From Clostridiales bacterium (GTDB taxonomy: Bacteria; Bacillota; Clostridia; Christensenellales; UMGS416): a DNA stretch of 6,486 nucleotides. The stretch is from positions 1 to 6,486 of the forward strand of contig JAAYXU010000148.1 of assembly GCA_012515725.1 (NCBI GenBank). The letters are read 5' to 3'. How positions within the stretch are numbered: the stretch's first letter is position 1; each line of letters starts with the position of its first letter. Positions 1 to 5,835 of the stretch are shown here, piece after piece. The position numbers were made by a program, and so were the translations under genes. The notes below the pieces were generated by a model, which searched no databases, was not told the DNA's origin, and saw only the letters and a program-made list of their open reading frames with translations.

Positions 1-111
1 AGCGCCGAGCGCGTGAAGCTCGACACGGTAACCCCGGACATCACAACGTTCTGGAACTGGTACAAAGACATCGAGAAGCTGGAAATGGTCGTCGATACGA
101 CGCAGGCCTGA
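1..111 (+). CDS. C-terminal end of a probable peptide-binding protein (OppA/DppA-type), 5' truncated
   Basis: An open frame enters at base 1 and stops at TGA 109-111, giving 36 residues that end a longer protein. The tail contains the aromatic-rich segment TTFWNWYKDIEKLEM. This is compatible with the C-terminus of a family 5 extracellular solute-binding protein, but 36 residues are too few to prove the family. The assignment rests mostly on context: the gene lies directly upstream of the complete permease and ATPase set of a peptide ABC importer, where the binding-protein gene normally sits. If correct, the protein would be a lipoprotein on the outer face of the membrane that captures peptides and delivers them to the permease pair. 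The signal peptide and lipobox lie outside the window. Confidence 0.6.
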   Translation, partial: SAERVKLDTVTPDITTFWNWYKDIEKLEMVVDTTQA

Positions 112-146
112 GCCAGGCATCACATCAACAACCAGACGGAATTTAC

Positions 147-178
147 GCTTGAGCCCATCCATGCGGGTGGGCTCAAGC
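147..178 (+). promoter_or_regulatory. Strong intercistronic hairpin between binding-protein and permease genes
   Basis: Arms 147-160 and 165-178 pair over 14 positions (one G-T wobble) around the four-base loop ATGC. The outer arm reads GCTTGAGCCCA and the returning arm TGGGCTCAAGC. No T-run follows, so it is not a canonical intrinsic terminator. In binding-protein ABC operons, a hairpin at this place commonly protects the upstream mRNA or causes partial termination, so that the binding protein is made in excess over the membrane parts; that role here is inference. A second stem (160-169 with 181-190) shares bases 160-169 with it, so the two cannot form together. Confidence 0.6.
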
Positions 179-232
179 CACATCCGCATGCATTTGGGTA
201 AGAACAGAGAGTAATGGGAAAGTAAGGCTGGC

Positions 233-240
233 AGAGGGGA
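233..240 (+). promoter_or_regulatory. Ribosome binding site of the first permease gene
   Basis: AGAGGGGA lies 8 bases upstream of ATG 249. It matches the anti-Shine-Dalgarno well and supports this start, which also places the first membrane helix at the usual distance from the N-terminus. Confidence 0.7.
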
Positions 241-248
241 ATTCGCAG

Positions 249-1235
249 ATGCGCAATTATGTTATAAAAAGACTTTTGCTCAGCGTGGTCATATTGTTGT
301 TCGTCGCGCTCATCATCTATACGATCATGCGCAGTATACCGACCTCCTATGTGGAGAGCATCGCGCGGCAGCGGGCATCGCTGCCCGGGTCTAAAAGCTA
401 TTCCGAATGGCTGGAGCAGCTTAACAAGGTCTATAATCTCGATGTGGGTATACTCGAAGGCTATGTGCGCACGCTCATAAACATGGTCCGGGGCGATTTC
501 GGCGACAGCTGGCACTATAACGTGCCGGTGACGCAGAAATTTACCGAGGTCATCTGGTTTTCGTTCGTGCTGGGAGCGGTGGCATTCATACTGGAGATTA
601 TTATCGCGATTCCTCTGGGGATCCTATCGGCCCGCAAGCAGTACAGCAAGACCGACTACGCCGTAACCGTATTCGCGCTCATCGGCATATCGCTGCCGAC
701 ATTTTTCTTCGCGACGATACTTAAGCTGGTATTTGCGATCAAGCTGGGCTGGTTTGATCTCTACGGTACGGTGGGACGCTATTATTTCCAATTGAGCCCG
801 TTTGGCAAGTTCCTCGATATCGCCAAGCACTATGTCCTGCCGGTGGCGACGCTCGTCATCATCAGCATCGGCTCGCTGATGCGCTTTACGCGCACCAACA
901 TGCTGGAGGTGCTCAATTCCGATTATATCCGCACCGCGCGAGCCAAGGGACTCTCGGAGGCACGAGTTATCAACTACCACGCCTTCCGCAATACGCTCAT
1001 TCCCATCGTTACCATTATCGGAGGCACGCTCCCCAGCCTTTTCTCGGGAGCGCTCATTACCGAGACACTGTTTGGAATCACCGGAATCGGCAAGACCGCG
1101 TATGACGCGATGGTGAGCGCCGATATACCGTTTTCGATGTTTTATCTTGTTTTTCTGGCCGTGCTGACGCTGCTGGGGACGCTCATATCGGATATACTCT
1201 ACGCCGTTGTCGATCCTCGCGTCAGGGTCAGCTGA
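249..1235 (+). CDS. oppB: OppB/DppB-type peptide ABC transporter permease
   Basis: This 328-residue integral membrane protein is one of the two channel-forming subunits of a peptide/nickel-family ABC importer. Length and layout are normal for the family. A short cytoplasmic N-terminus is followed by transmembrane helix 1 (about 9-29), an extracellular loop with the GDFGDSW segment (82-88), and further helices at about 102-126, 136-160, 195-212, 250-272 and 295-320. The cytoplasmic coupling loop carries the EAA-like motif at about 223-252 (ARAKGLSEARVI, then RNTLIP), which docks on an ATPase. The family ending DPRVR is present at the C-terminus. The start is set by a strong ribosome binding site at 233-240. 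It lies 15 bases upstream of its partner permease. The symbol denotes the family; oligopeptide versus dipeptide specificity cannot be told from this subunit. Confidence 0.93.
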   Translation: MRNYVIKRLLLSVVILLFVALIIYTIMRSIPTSYVESIARQRASLPGSKSYSEWLEQLNKVYNLDVGILEGYVRTLINMVRGDFGDSWHYNVPVTQKFTEVIWFSFVLGAVAFILEIIIAIPLGILSARKQYSKTDYAVTVFALIGISLPTFFFATILKLVFAIKLGWFDLYGTVGRYYFQLSPFGKFLDIAKHYVLPVATLVIISIGSLMRFTRTNMLEVLNSDYIRTARAKGLSEARVINYHAFRNTLIPIVTIIGGTLPSLFSGALITETLFGITGIGKTAYDAMVSADIPFSMFYLVFLAVLTLLGTLISDILYAVVDPRVRVS

Positions 1236-1236
1236 G

Positions 1237-1243
1237 AAAGAGG
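1237..1243 (+). promoter_or_regulatory. Ribosome binding site of the second permease gene
   Basis: AAAGAGG lies 7 bases before ATG 1251, within the 15-base gap after the upstream stop codon. Confidence 0.55.
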
Positions 1244-1250
1244 TCAGAAA

Positions 1251-3020
1251 ATGAGTAAGCAAGATATGAATGAAAATCCCCAGAATCAGCATCTGAGCGC
1301 TTCGGTCGCGCTGGACGACGAGCAGCGCATACGCGTTCTGTCCCCCGCGATGCTCGTATTCAGGCGCTTCATACGCAATAAGCTGGCCATTACCGGAACC
1401 ATATTCATCGCGGGTATGTTCCTGTTCTCCTTCGTGGGCGGATGGCTCATGCCCTACGGGGAGAGCCAGGTCTTCACCGAGTACGTGGACATGTCGAAAG
1501 ACTACGCCGGAGCGTCGCGGAATACCGAGTACAAGTTCACTACCGTGGACGGCTCGGATTTTCCGATGATCGCACGCTCCCAGTTCGTGCTGGCGATCAA
1601 TGACAATTCGCCTGCGTTTTCGTCGCAGGGAGTCGATTACAGCCTCGAGAATATAGGAGCGGGTTTCTACCGGATATCAGCGCTCAAGGAGGCCGCCACA
1701 GCGGCGATGATCGGCGGGAAATACTCGATAGTGACCGCCGAGGGCGTCACCGACCCGAGACTTAAAAACGAGTTTATGCGCGCGATCGAGGAAAAGCGTG
1801 ACAGCTTCGAGAGCGGCGGGACGACGTACATCGTCATCACTCAGAAAAAGAACATCAAAGCCTGCGTTTCAAGGCCCGTGGCCATCGCGACGCTCAATAT
1901 ATTCGACTTCGCCAGCCAGGAGGCGGACATGGGATTTGAGTTCCGCCACGAGGCAGCCCTCGCGTACAGCGCGCTCATGTCGCAGGCGGCTGGCGTCCAG
2001 CCCTTCGAGGCGGGCGGAGCGCGCTACGAGCTCGCGCTGGAGGAAGGCATGGCCACCGTGTACTCGCTATCGGACGGGGCGCGAACCGTATACGCCAACA
2101 TTTCCGAGTACATAGTGCAGGCTGTCTACGGCGACGTGTTCCTGACGATCGACTACAAGAACAAGGTTAAGGACTGTATCAACGAAGGAATCGCCGAGTT
2201 CACGTTCGCAGACGAAACGGGCGAAGAAAGAACCTACGCGATTCTGCGCAACAACGAGCAGTGGACGATCAAGTGGGTCGAGGAGACGCTGGTAACGCAG
2301 AATTACAAATTCCCCTCACGGGAACATCTGCTCGGAACCGACGGCAACGGTATGGATCTGCTGACACGCATCATGTACGGCGGTCGGGTTTCGCTGATCA
2401 TCGGATTTATCGTAGTCATCATAGAGACAACGATCGGCGTCATACTGGGCGGCGTAGCCGGATATTTCGGCAAGGCGATCGACAATCTCGTCATGCGCGT
2501 AGTCGATATATTCAACTGCATACCCTCTCTGCCCCTCATCATCATACTGGGCGCGATGATGGACGAGCTCAGGGTCGATCCCCAGGTCCGCATGGTACTG
2601 CTGATGCTGATACTTGGAATACTGGGGTGGCCGAGCATCGCGCGGCTGGTGCGCGGGCAGATACTCTCCCTGCGCGAGCAGGAGTTCATGGTGGCTGCCG
2701 AGGCGTCGGGACTGTCTGTGAACAGGCGCATATTCAAGCACCTTATTCCAAACGTCATCCCACAGCTCATCGTCGTATGCACGATGAGCCTAGGCAACAT
2801 CATACTGACCGAATCGGTGCTGAGCTTCCTGGGGATGGGCGTCAAGTTCCCGTTCGCATCGTGGGGGAATATCATCAACGCCGTCAGCAACGTGCATGTC
2901 ATGACAAACTATCTGTTCGTCTGGATCCCGGCGGGCTTCTGCATACTCATCACCGTGCTGGGATTTAACTTCATAGGCGACGGCTTACGCGACGCCTTCG
3001 ACCCCAAAATGAAACGGTAG
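1251..3020 (+). CDS. oppC: OppC/DppC-type peptide ABC transporter permease with a large extracellular insert
   Basis: This is the second channel subunit, 589 residues against about 300 for a usual OppC/DppC. The N-terminal OppC_N-like part has a cytoplasmic segment (1-45, with FRRFIRNKLAITG) and transmembrane helix 1 (about 47-67). About 280 residues follow (72-350) that typical members lack. The conserved core resumes at PSREHLLGTDGNGMDLLTRI (355-374), followed by helices at about 381-405, 417-437, 445-462, 500-520 and 553-576. The EAA coupling loop is at 476-501 (MVAAEASGLS, then FKHLIPN), and the C-terminus has the usual GDGLRDAFDP. Since helix 1 exits to the outside, the insert should face the extracellular binding protein. 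It is hydrophilic and seems made of four repeats (see separate entry). The frame is continuous through the insert, with codon use like the neighbours, so it is not an obvious recent fusion or assembly error. Confidence 0.92.
   Translation: MSKQDMNENPQNQHLSASVALDDEQRIRVLSPAMLVFRRFIRNKLAITGTIFIAGMFLFSFVGGWLMPYGESQVFTEYVDMSKDYAGASRNTEYKFTTVDGSDFPMIARSQFVLAINDNSPAFSSQGVDYSLENIGAGFYRISALKEAATAAMIGGKYSIVTAEGVTDPRLKNEFMRAIEEKRDSFESGGTTYIVITQKKNIKACVSRPVAIATLNIFDFASQEADMGFEFRHEAALAYSALMSQAAGVQPFEAGGARYELALEEGMATVYSLSDGARTVYANISEYIVQAVYGDVFLTIDYKNKVKDCINEGIAEFTFADETGEERTYAILRNNEQWTIKWVEETLVTQNYKFPSREHLLGTDGNGMDLLTRIMYGGRVSLIIGFIVVIIETTIGVILGGVAGYFGKAIDNLVMRVVDIFNCIPSLPLIIILGAMMDELRVDPQVRMVLLMLILGILGWPSIARLVRGQILSLREQEFMVAAEASGLSVNRRIFKHLIPNVIPQLIVVCTMSLGNIILTESVLSFLGMGVKFPFASWGNIINAVSNVHVMTNYLFVWIPAGFCILITVLGFNFIGDGLRDAFDPKMKR
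1581..2285 (+). repeat. Four degenerate tandem protein repeats in the OppC-type insert
   Basis: Within residues 111-345 of the permease a pattern recurs: a predicted helix ending in A-I or similar, then F-x-x-x-G-x-x-Y and a probable beta hairpin. Copy 1 has FSSQGVDY (123-130), copy 2 FESGGTTY (186-193), copy 3 FEAGGARY (252-259), and the weaker copy 4 ADETGEERTY (320-329). The closing tyrosines fall at 130, 193, 259 and 329, giving spacings of 63, 66 and 70. Copies 1 and 2 also share phenylalanine, alanine and isoleucine at identical offsets before the motif (F112/A115/I116 and F175/A178/I179). The repeat is visible only at protein level; DNA identity between copies is low, so the duplication is old. 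The hand alignment is good for copies 1-3 and tentative for copy 4. Confidence 0.5.
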
Positions 3021-3025
3021 GAGGA
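3019..3025 (+). promoter_or_regulatory. Ribosome binding site of the OppD-type gene, overlapping the upstream stop
   Basis: AGGAGGA begins inside the TAG stop (3018-3020) of the upstream permease and sits 8 bases before ATG 3034. It is a near-consensus site. It supports the long N-terminus of the ATPase and suggests translational coupling. Confidence 0.75.
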
Positions 3026-3033
3026 GCGGCGCG

Positions 3034-4260
3034 ATGGGAGAAAAGATACTGACCAGAAAAAAGATACGCAGCGCGAACTATCTGTCGGCGAAGGAATCCC
3101 GGCGGATATCGCGCGAAAACCGCAGGATCACCGAGGAATTTGAAAAAAAGCACAAGCGCAGGAATGTGCCCGAGTCCGAATACGTGACGCAGATGCGCGA
3201 TCCGAACAATGTCGTGGAGTTTGATAACCTGCACACGTATTTCTATACCGACATCGGCGTGCTAAAGGCGGTGGACGGCGTCACGTTCGACGTACCGGCC
3301 GGCAAGACCGTGGGAGTGGTAGGGGAATCCGGGTGCGGCAAATCGGTGATGAGCCTTTCGCTCATGCAGCTTGTGCAGCGTCCGCAGGGGCAGATCGTCG
3401 AGGGCGAGATCCGCTTCAAAGCCGGAGACAAGGTATACAATATCGCAAAGACGCCGACCGAGAAGATGTATAACATACGCGGCAACAAGGTTTCGATGAT
3501 ATTCCAGGAGCCGATGACGAGCCTGAACCCGGTATTCCGAATCGGCTCGCAGGTGGACGAGGTCATCGCGCTGCACAGCGCGGAGCTTTTCGGCGACCGC
3601 GAGGTGTTCCGCGACGCGTCCTCAGGGGGAGCGCGCCGCCGGGACACGACGAAGGAGCGCAGCCGGATTATCCGGGAGCGCACGCTGGAAATGCTGGACC
3701 TGGTCGGCATCGCCAACAGCAAGGGCGTATACAGCATGTACCCGCACGAGCTGTCGGGCGGCATGCGTCAGCGCGTCATGATCGCGATGGCTCTCGCCTG
3801 CAATCCAGGGCTCATCATCGCCGACGAGCCCACGACCGCGCTCGATGTGACGATACAGGCGCAGATACTCGATCTGCTGCGGAATCTCAAGGATAAGATT
3901 AATTCGAGCATCATGCTCATCACGCATGATCTGGGCGTAATCGCGGAAATGGCGGACTACGTGGTCGTGATGTACGCCGGGCGTATCGTCGAGAAGGGAA
4001 CGGTGCACGAGGTATTCGGAAATCCGTGTCACCCCTATACGATAGGACTCATGGCCTCAAGACCTGCCGTTCACAAGAAGGTCGAGCGCCTCTACAGCAT
4101 ACCGGGCAAGGTCCCCAATCCTATCGATATGCCCGACTACTGCTATTTCAAGGATCGATGCGAGCAGAGAGTACCGGCCTGCGACGGGCCGTATCCCTGC
4201 GAGATATCGCTGACAGGGACGCATATCGTCAGCTGCTATCGCTATGCAGAGGGAAGATGA
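3034..4260 (+). CDS. oppD: OppD/DppD-type peptide ABC transporter ATPase with N-terminal extension
   Basis: This 408-residue cytoplasmic ATPase is one of two non-identical motors of the importer. Visible motifs are Walker A GESGCGKS (97-104), Q-loop FQEPMTSLNP (157-166), signature LSGGMRQR (240-247), Walker B LIIADEP (260-266, with D264 and E265) and switch histidine H298. All catalytic residues are intact. The C-terminus is the oligopeptide-transporter type, with HPY (333-335) and four cysteines C370, C376, C383 and C401, a pattern that could bind an Fe-S cluster. Two oddities stand out. The ABC domain starts only near residue 60, after a highly basic and acidic leader (1-57) that usual OppD proteins lack. 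An extra polar stretch of about 20 residues (about 185-207) lies between the Q-loop and the signature. The near-consensus ribosome binding site at 3019-3025 supports the upstream start over internal ATG M54. Confidence 0.93.
   Translation: MGEKILTRKKIRSANYLSAKESRRISRENRRITEEFEKKHKRRNVPESEYVTQMRDPNNVVEFDNLHTYFYTDIGVLKAVDGVTFDVPAGKTVGVVGESGCGKSVMSLSLMQLVQRPQGQIVEGEIRFKAGDKVYNIAKTPTEKMYNIRGNKVSMIFQEPMTSLNPVFRIGSQVDEVIALHSAELFGDREVFRDASSGGARRRDTTKERSRIIRERTLEMLDLVGIANSKGVYSMYPHELSGGMRQRVMIAMALACNPGLIIADEPTTALDVTIQAQILDLLRNLKDKINSSIMLITHDLGVIAEMADYVVVMYAGRIVEKGTVHEVFGNPCHPYTIGLMASRPAVHKKVERLYSIPGKVPNPIDMPDYCYFKDRCEQRVPACDGPYPCEISLTGTHIVSCYRYAEGR
4248..4254 (+). promoter_or_regulatory. Ribosome binding site deciding the OppF-type start
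   Basis: AGAGGGA lies within the last codons of the OppD-type gene, 10 bases before ATG 4265. The in-frame ATG at 4244 has no purine-rich site upstream, so 4265 is the more likely start. Confidence 0.55.
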
Positions 4261-4264
4261 ACCG

Positions 4265-5320
4265 ATGACAGAGATGAAGAAAAAACAAGCGCAGCAGTCT
4301 GCGGACCAAAGCGTAAACGAGTATGTGGAGCCGATCGAGCACGACGACCGCTATATACTGGAGGTCAGCCGGCTAAAGACATACTATCCCATCAAGGGCG
4401 GACTCCTGCAGAAGACAGTAGGATATGTCCGGGCCGTGGACGGGGTAAGTTTCCGCATCAAAAGAGGAACCACGATGGGGCTGGTGGGCGAGTCGGGCTG
4501 CGGCAAAACGACGGTAGGTCGAACGATACTGCGCCTTACCGAGAAAACCTCCGGACAGGTGCTCTTTAACGGCAAGGATATATACGGACTGGGTCGGAAG
4601 GAACTGCGCTCTCTGCGGCCCAAGATGCAGATCATATTCCAGGATCCCTATTCGAGCCTGTCCCCGCGCCTTCCGATAGGCGAGATCATTGGCGAGGCCG
4701 TACGCGAACACGAGATAGTGCCCGGTAATGAATACAGGCAGTATCTGGATCAGATCATGGAGAACTGCGGTCTGCAGCCCTATCACAAGGACCGCTACCC
4801 TCATGAGTTTTCGGGCGGACAGCGTCAGAGGATATACATTGCCCGCGCGCTGGCGCTAAATCCGGATTTCGTAGTATGCGACGAGCCGGTCTCGGCGCTT
4901 GACGTGTCGATTCAGGCGCAGATCATCAATCTTCTCATGGATCTGCAGCAAAAGTACAGCCTGACGTATCTGTTCATTTCCCACGATCTTTCGGTCGTGG
5001 AGCATATATCCGACACGATCGGAGTAATGTATTTGGGAGATATCGTCGAATTCGGCAGCAAGACCGATCTTTTCGCCCGGCCGCTGCACCCCTATACTAG
5101 AGCGCTGTTCTCGGCGATCCCGGTTCCCGATCCGACGGTCCGGATGAACCGCATCGTGCTGGAGGGCAGCATTCCTTCGCCGGCCGATCCGCCCAGCGGG
5201 TGTAAGTTCCATACGCGATGCGCTCAGCGCATGGATATATGCAGCCGCGTGGCGCCCGAGTGGAGAGAGACCGAGCCGGGTCACTATGTGGCCTGCCATC
5301 TGTACGACGAGCAGAGTTGA
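4265..5320 (+). CDS. oppF: OppF/DppF-type peptide ABC transporter ATPase
   Basis: This 351-residue cytoplasmic ATPase pairs with the upstream OppD-type subunit. With M1 at 4265 it shows Walker A GESGCGKT (75-82), Q-loop FQDPYSSLSPR (125-135), signature FSGGQRQR (182-189), Walker B FVVCDEP (202-208, with D206 and E207) and switch histidine H241. The PYSSLSPR variant after the Q-loop and SGGQRQR are typical of the OppF/DppF branch, which separates it from OppD. The C-terminal oligopeptide domain has HPYT and four cysteines, C313, C319, C326 and C344, spaced exactly as in the partner ATPase. A 30-residue polar leader precedes the ABC domain (YILEVSRLKTYYPI). ATG 4244 in the same frame would add 7 residues and overlap the upstream gene; I prefer 4265 because of its ribosome binding site. 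The start lies 4 bases after the upstream stop. Confidence 0.93.
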   Translation: MTEMKKKQAQQSADQSVNEYVEPIEHDDRYILEVSRLKTYYPIKGGLLQKTVGYVRAVDGVSFRIKRGTTMGLVGESGCGKTTVGRTILRLTEKTSGQVLFNGKDIYGLGRKELRSLRPKMQIIFQDPYSSLSPRLPIGEIIGEAVREHEIVPGNEYRQYLDQIMENCGLQPYHKDRYPHEFSGGQRQRIYIARALALNPDFVVCDEPVSALDVSIQAQIINLLMDLQQKYSLTYLFISHDLSVVEHISDTIGVMYLGDIVEFGSKTDLFARPLHPYTRALFSAIPVPDPTVRMNRIVLEGSIPSPADPPSGCKFHTRCAQRMDICSRVAPEWRETEPGHYVACHLYDEQS

Positions 5321-5608
5321 GTGACAAGGATGGCCCGAAAAGAGTACGAGGATGACGACGGACGGCAGATAGCCGATATGAGCGGTCTGGATTCAGCCCT
5401 GACCGGCGGCCGGTTCAGGCCTATCCGTCGGGAGAAAGAGGAGCAGCCCGACGGCGGCGAAGAGCGGCCGCCGGTTCCTCCTCTGAGCCGGAGGGAAGCG
5501 TTCCTGCTGACTATGCGTACGCTGCTGGCCGCGCTTCTCATAGGCGGCATATTCATCGCGGGCGCTTTTTTGTTCATATTGTTCTGCGTGCACGTTTGGT
5601 TCAGGTGA
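5321..5608 (+). CDS. Small single-pass membrane protein of unknown function at the operon end
   Basis: This is a 95-residue frame I do not recognise. The first 60 residues are strongly charged and proline-containing (EYEDDDGRQ, RREKEEQPDGGEERPP), without cysteine or a catalytic motif. Residues about 62-91 form one long hydrophobic segment (TLLAALLIGGIFIAGAFLFI), and the protein ends a few residues later at VHVWFR. No cleavage signal is visible. The layout suggests a cytoplasmic acidic tail with a C-terminal membrane anchor, though topology is not certain. The frame begins with GTG directly after the TGA of the OppF-type gene; ATG 5330 is an alternative giving 92 residues, and neither has a strong ribosome binding site. 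Zero spacing implies co-transcription with the importer. Codon use matches the upstream genes, which supports a real gene. A role as accessory or regulatory subunit of the transporter would be speculation. Confidence 0.7.
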   Translation: MTRMARKEYEDDDGRQIADMSGLDSALTGGRFRPIRREKEEQPDGGEERPPVPPLSRREAFLLTMRTLLAALLIGGIFIAGAFLFILFCVHVWFR

Positions 5609-5629
5609 CCGCGCGGGGGACGCGGGGCG

Positions 5630-5655
5630 CGGGGCAAGGTACAATACTGGCCCCG
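5630..5655 (+). terminator. Possible terminator of the transporter operon
   Basis: CGGGGC (5630-5635) pairs perfectly with GCCCCG (5650-5655) across a 14-base loop, in which GTA and TAC can add three pairs. It lies 21 bases after the last stop codon of the operon. The following sequence is AT-rich (TATATATCAATATGTTATAAA) but lacks an uninterrupted T-run, so termination strength is uncertain. Confidence 0.35.
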
Positions 5656-5673
5656 TATATATCAATATGTTAT

Positions 5674-5763
5674 AAACCGTAGGGCGCGGGCTTGCTCCGG
5701 CCTCGTCCTATTAACCGTAGTTATGTATGGGGACGGCGCGAGCAAGCCCGCGCCCTACGGTTT
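5674..5763. repeat. 90-base element with perfect 24-base inverted repeats
   Basis: Arm 5674-5697 begins AAACCGTAGGGCGCGGGC and is the exact reverse complement of arm 5740-5763, which ends GCCCGCGCCCTACGGTTT. Inside, CGTCC (5704-5708) can pair with GGACG (5731-5735), and a third partial copy AACCGTAG lies at 5713-5720. The structure sits between two converging genes, so transcription from either side would fold it, and it may act as a bidirectional terminator. The perfect arms, GC-rich ends and non-coding centre also fit a dispersed palindromic or MITE-like repeat. No clear target-site duplication flanks it. The rest of the 227-base gap (5609-5835) shows no gene. Confidence 0.7.
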
Positions 5764-5835
5764 GGATCATGGTAGGCAGCCATCCGGCGCCACTTTTTAG
5801 GACAGGGGATCGCACCTTTCTCTATCGCATGGTAA

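Noticed and set aside
195..216. Possible promoter (TTGGGT, then GTAATG) before the permease gene
   Set aside because: Both boxes are poor matches to sigma-70/sigma-A consensus and the spacing is not good; read-through from the upstream gene explains expression.
624..1292. 222-codon minus-strand open frame over the first permease
   Set aside because: It runs antisense to a clear OppB family gene, has no recognisable motif and is rich in Arg, His, Asp and Gln, as expected from reading this gene backwards.
1464..2300. Possibility that the OppC insert is a frameshift or assembly chimera
   Set aside because: The frame stays open through both junctions, the conserved core resumes in phase, codon choice matches the flanks, and the insert carries an ordered repeat pattern.
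2261..2968. 235-codon plus-strand frame inside the OppC-type gene
   Set aside because: It overlaps the conserved permease core in another frame; its composition (many Arg, His, Gly) is typical of an out-of-frame shadow.
5770..5800. Possible minor terminator before the T-run at 5795-5799 (GGCGCC followed by ACTTTTTAG)
   Set aside because: I could not draw a convincing stem directly before the T-run; GGCGCC is self-complementary but too short to count as a hairpin.
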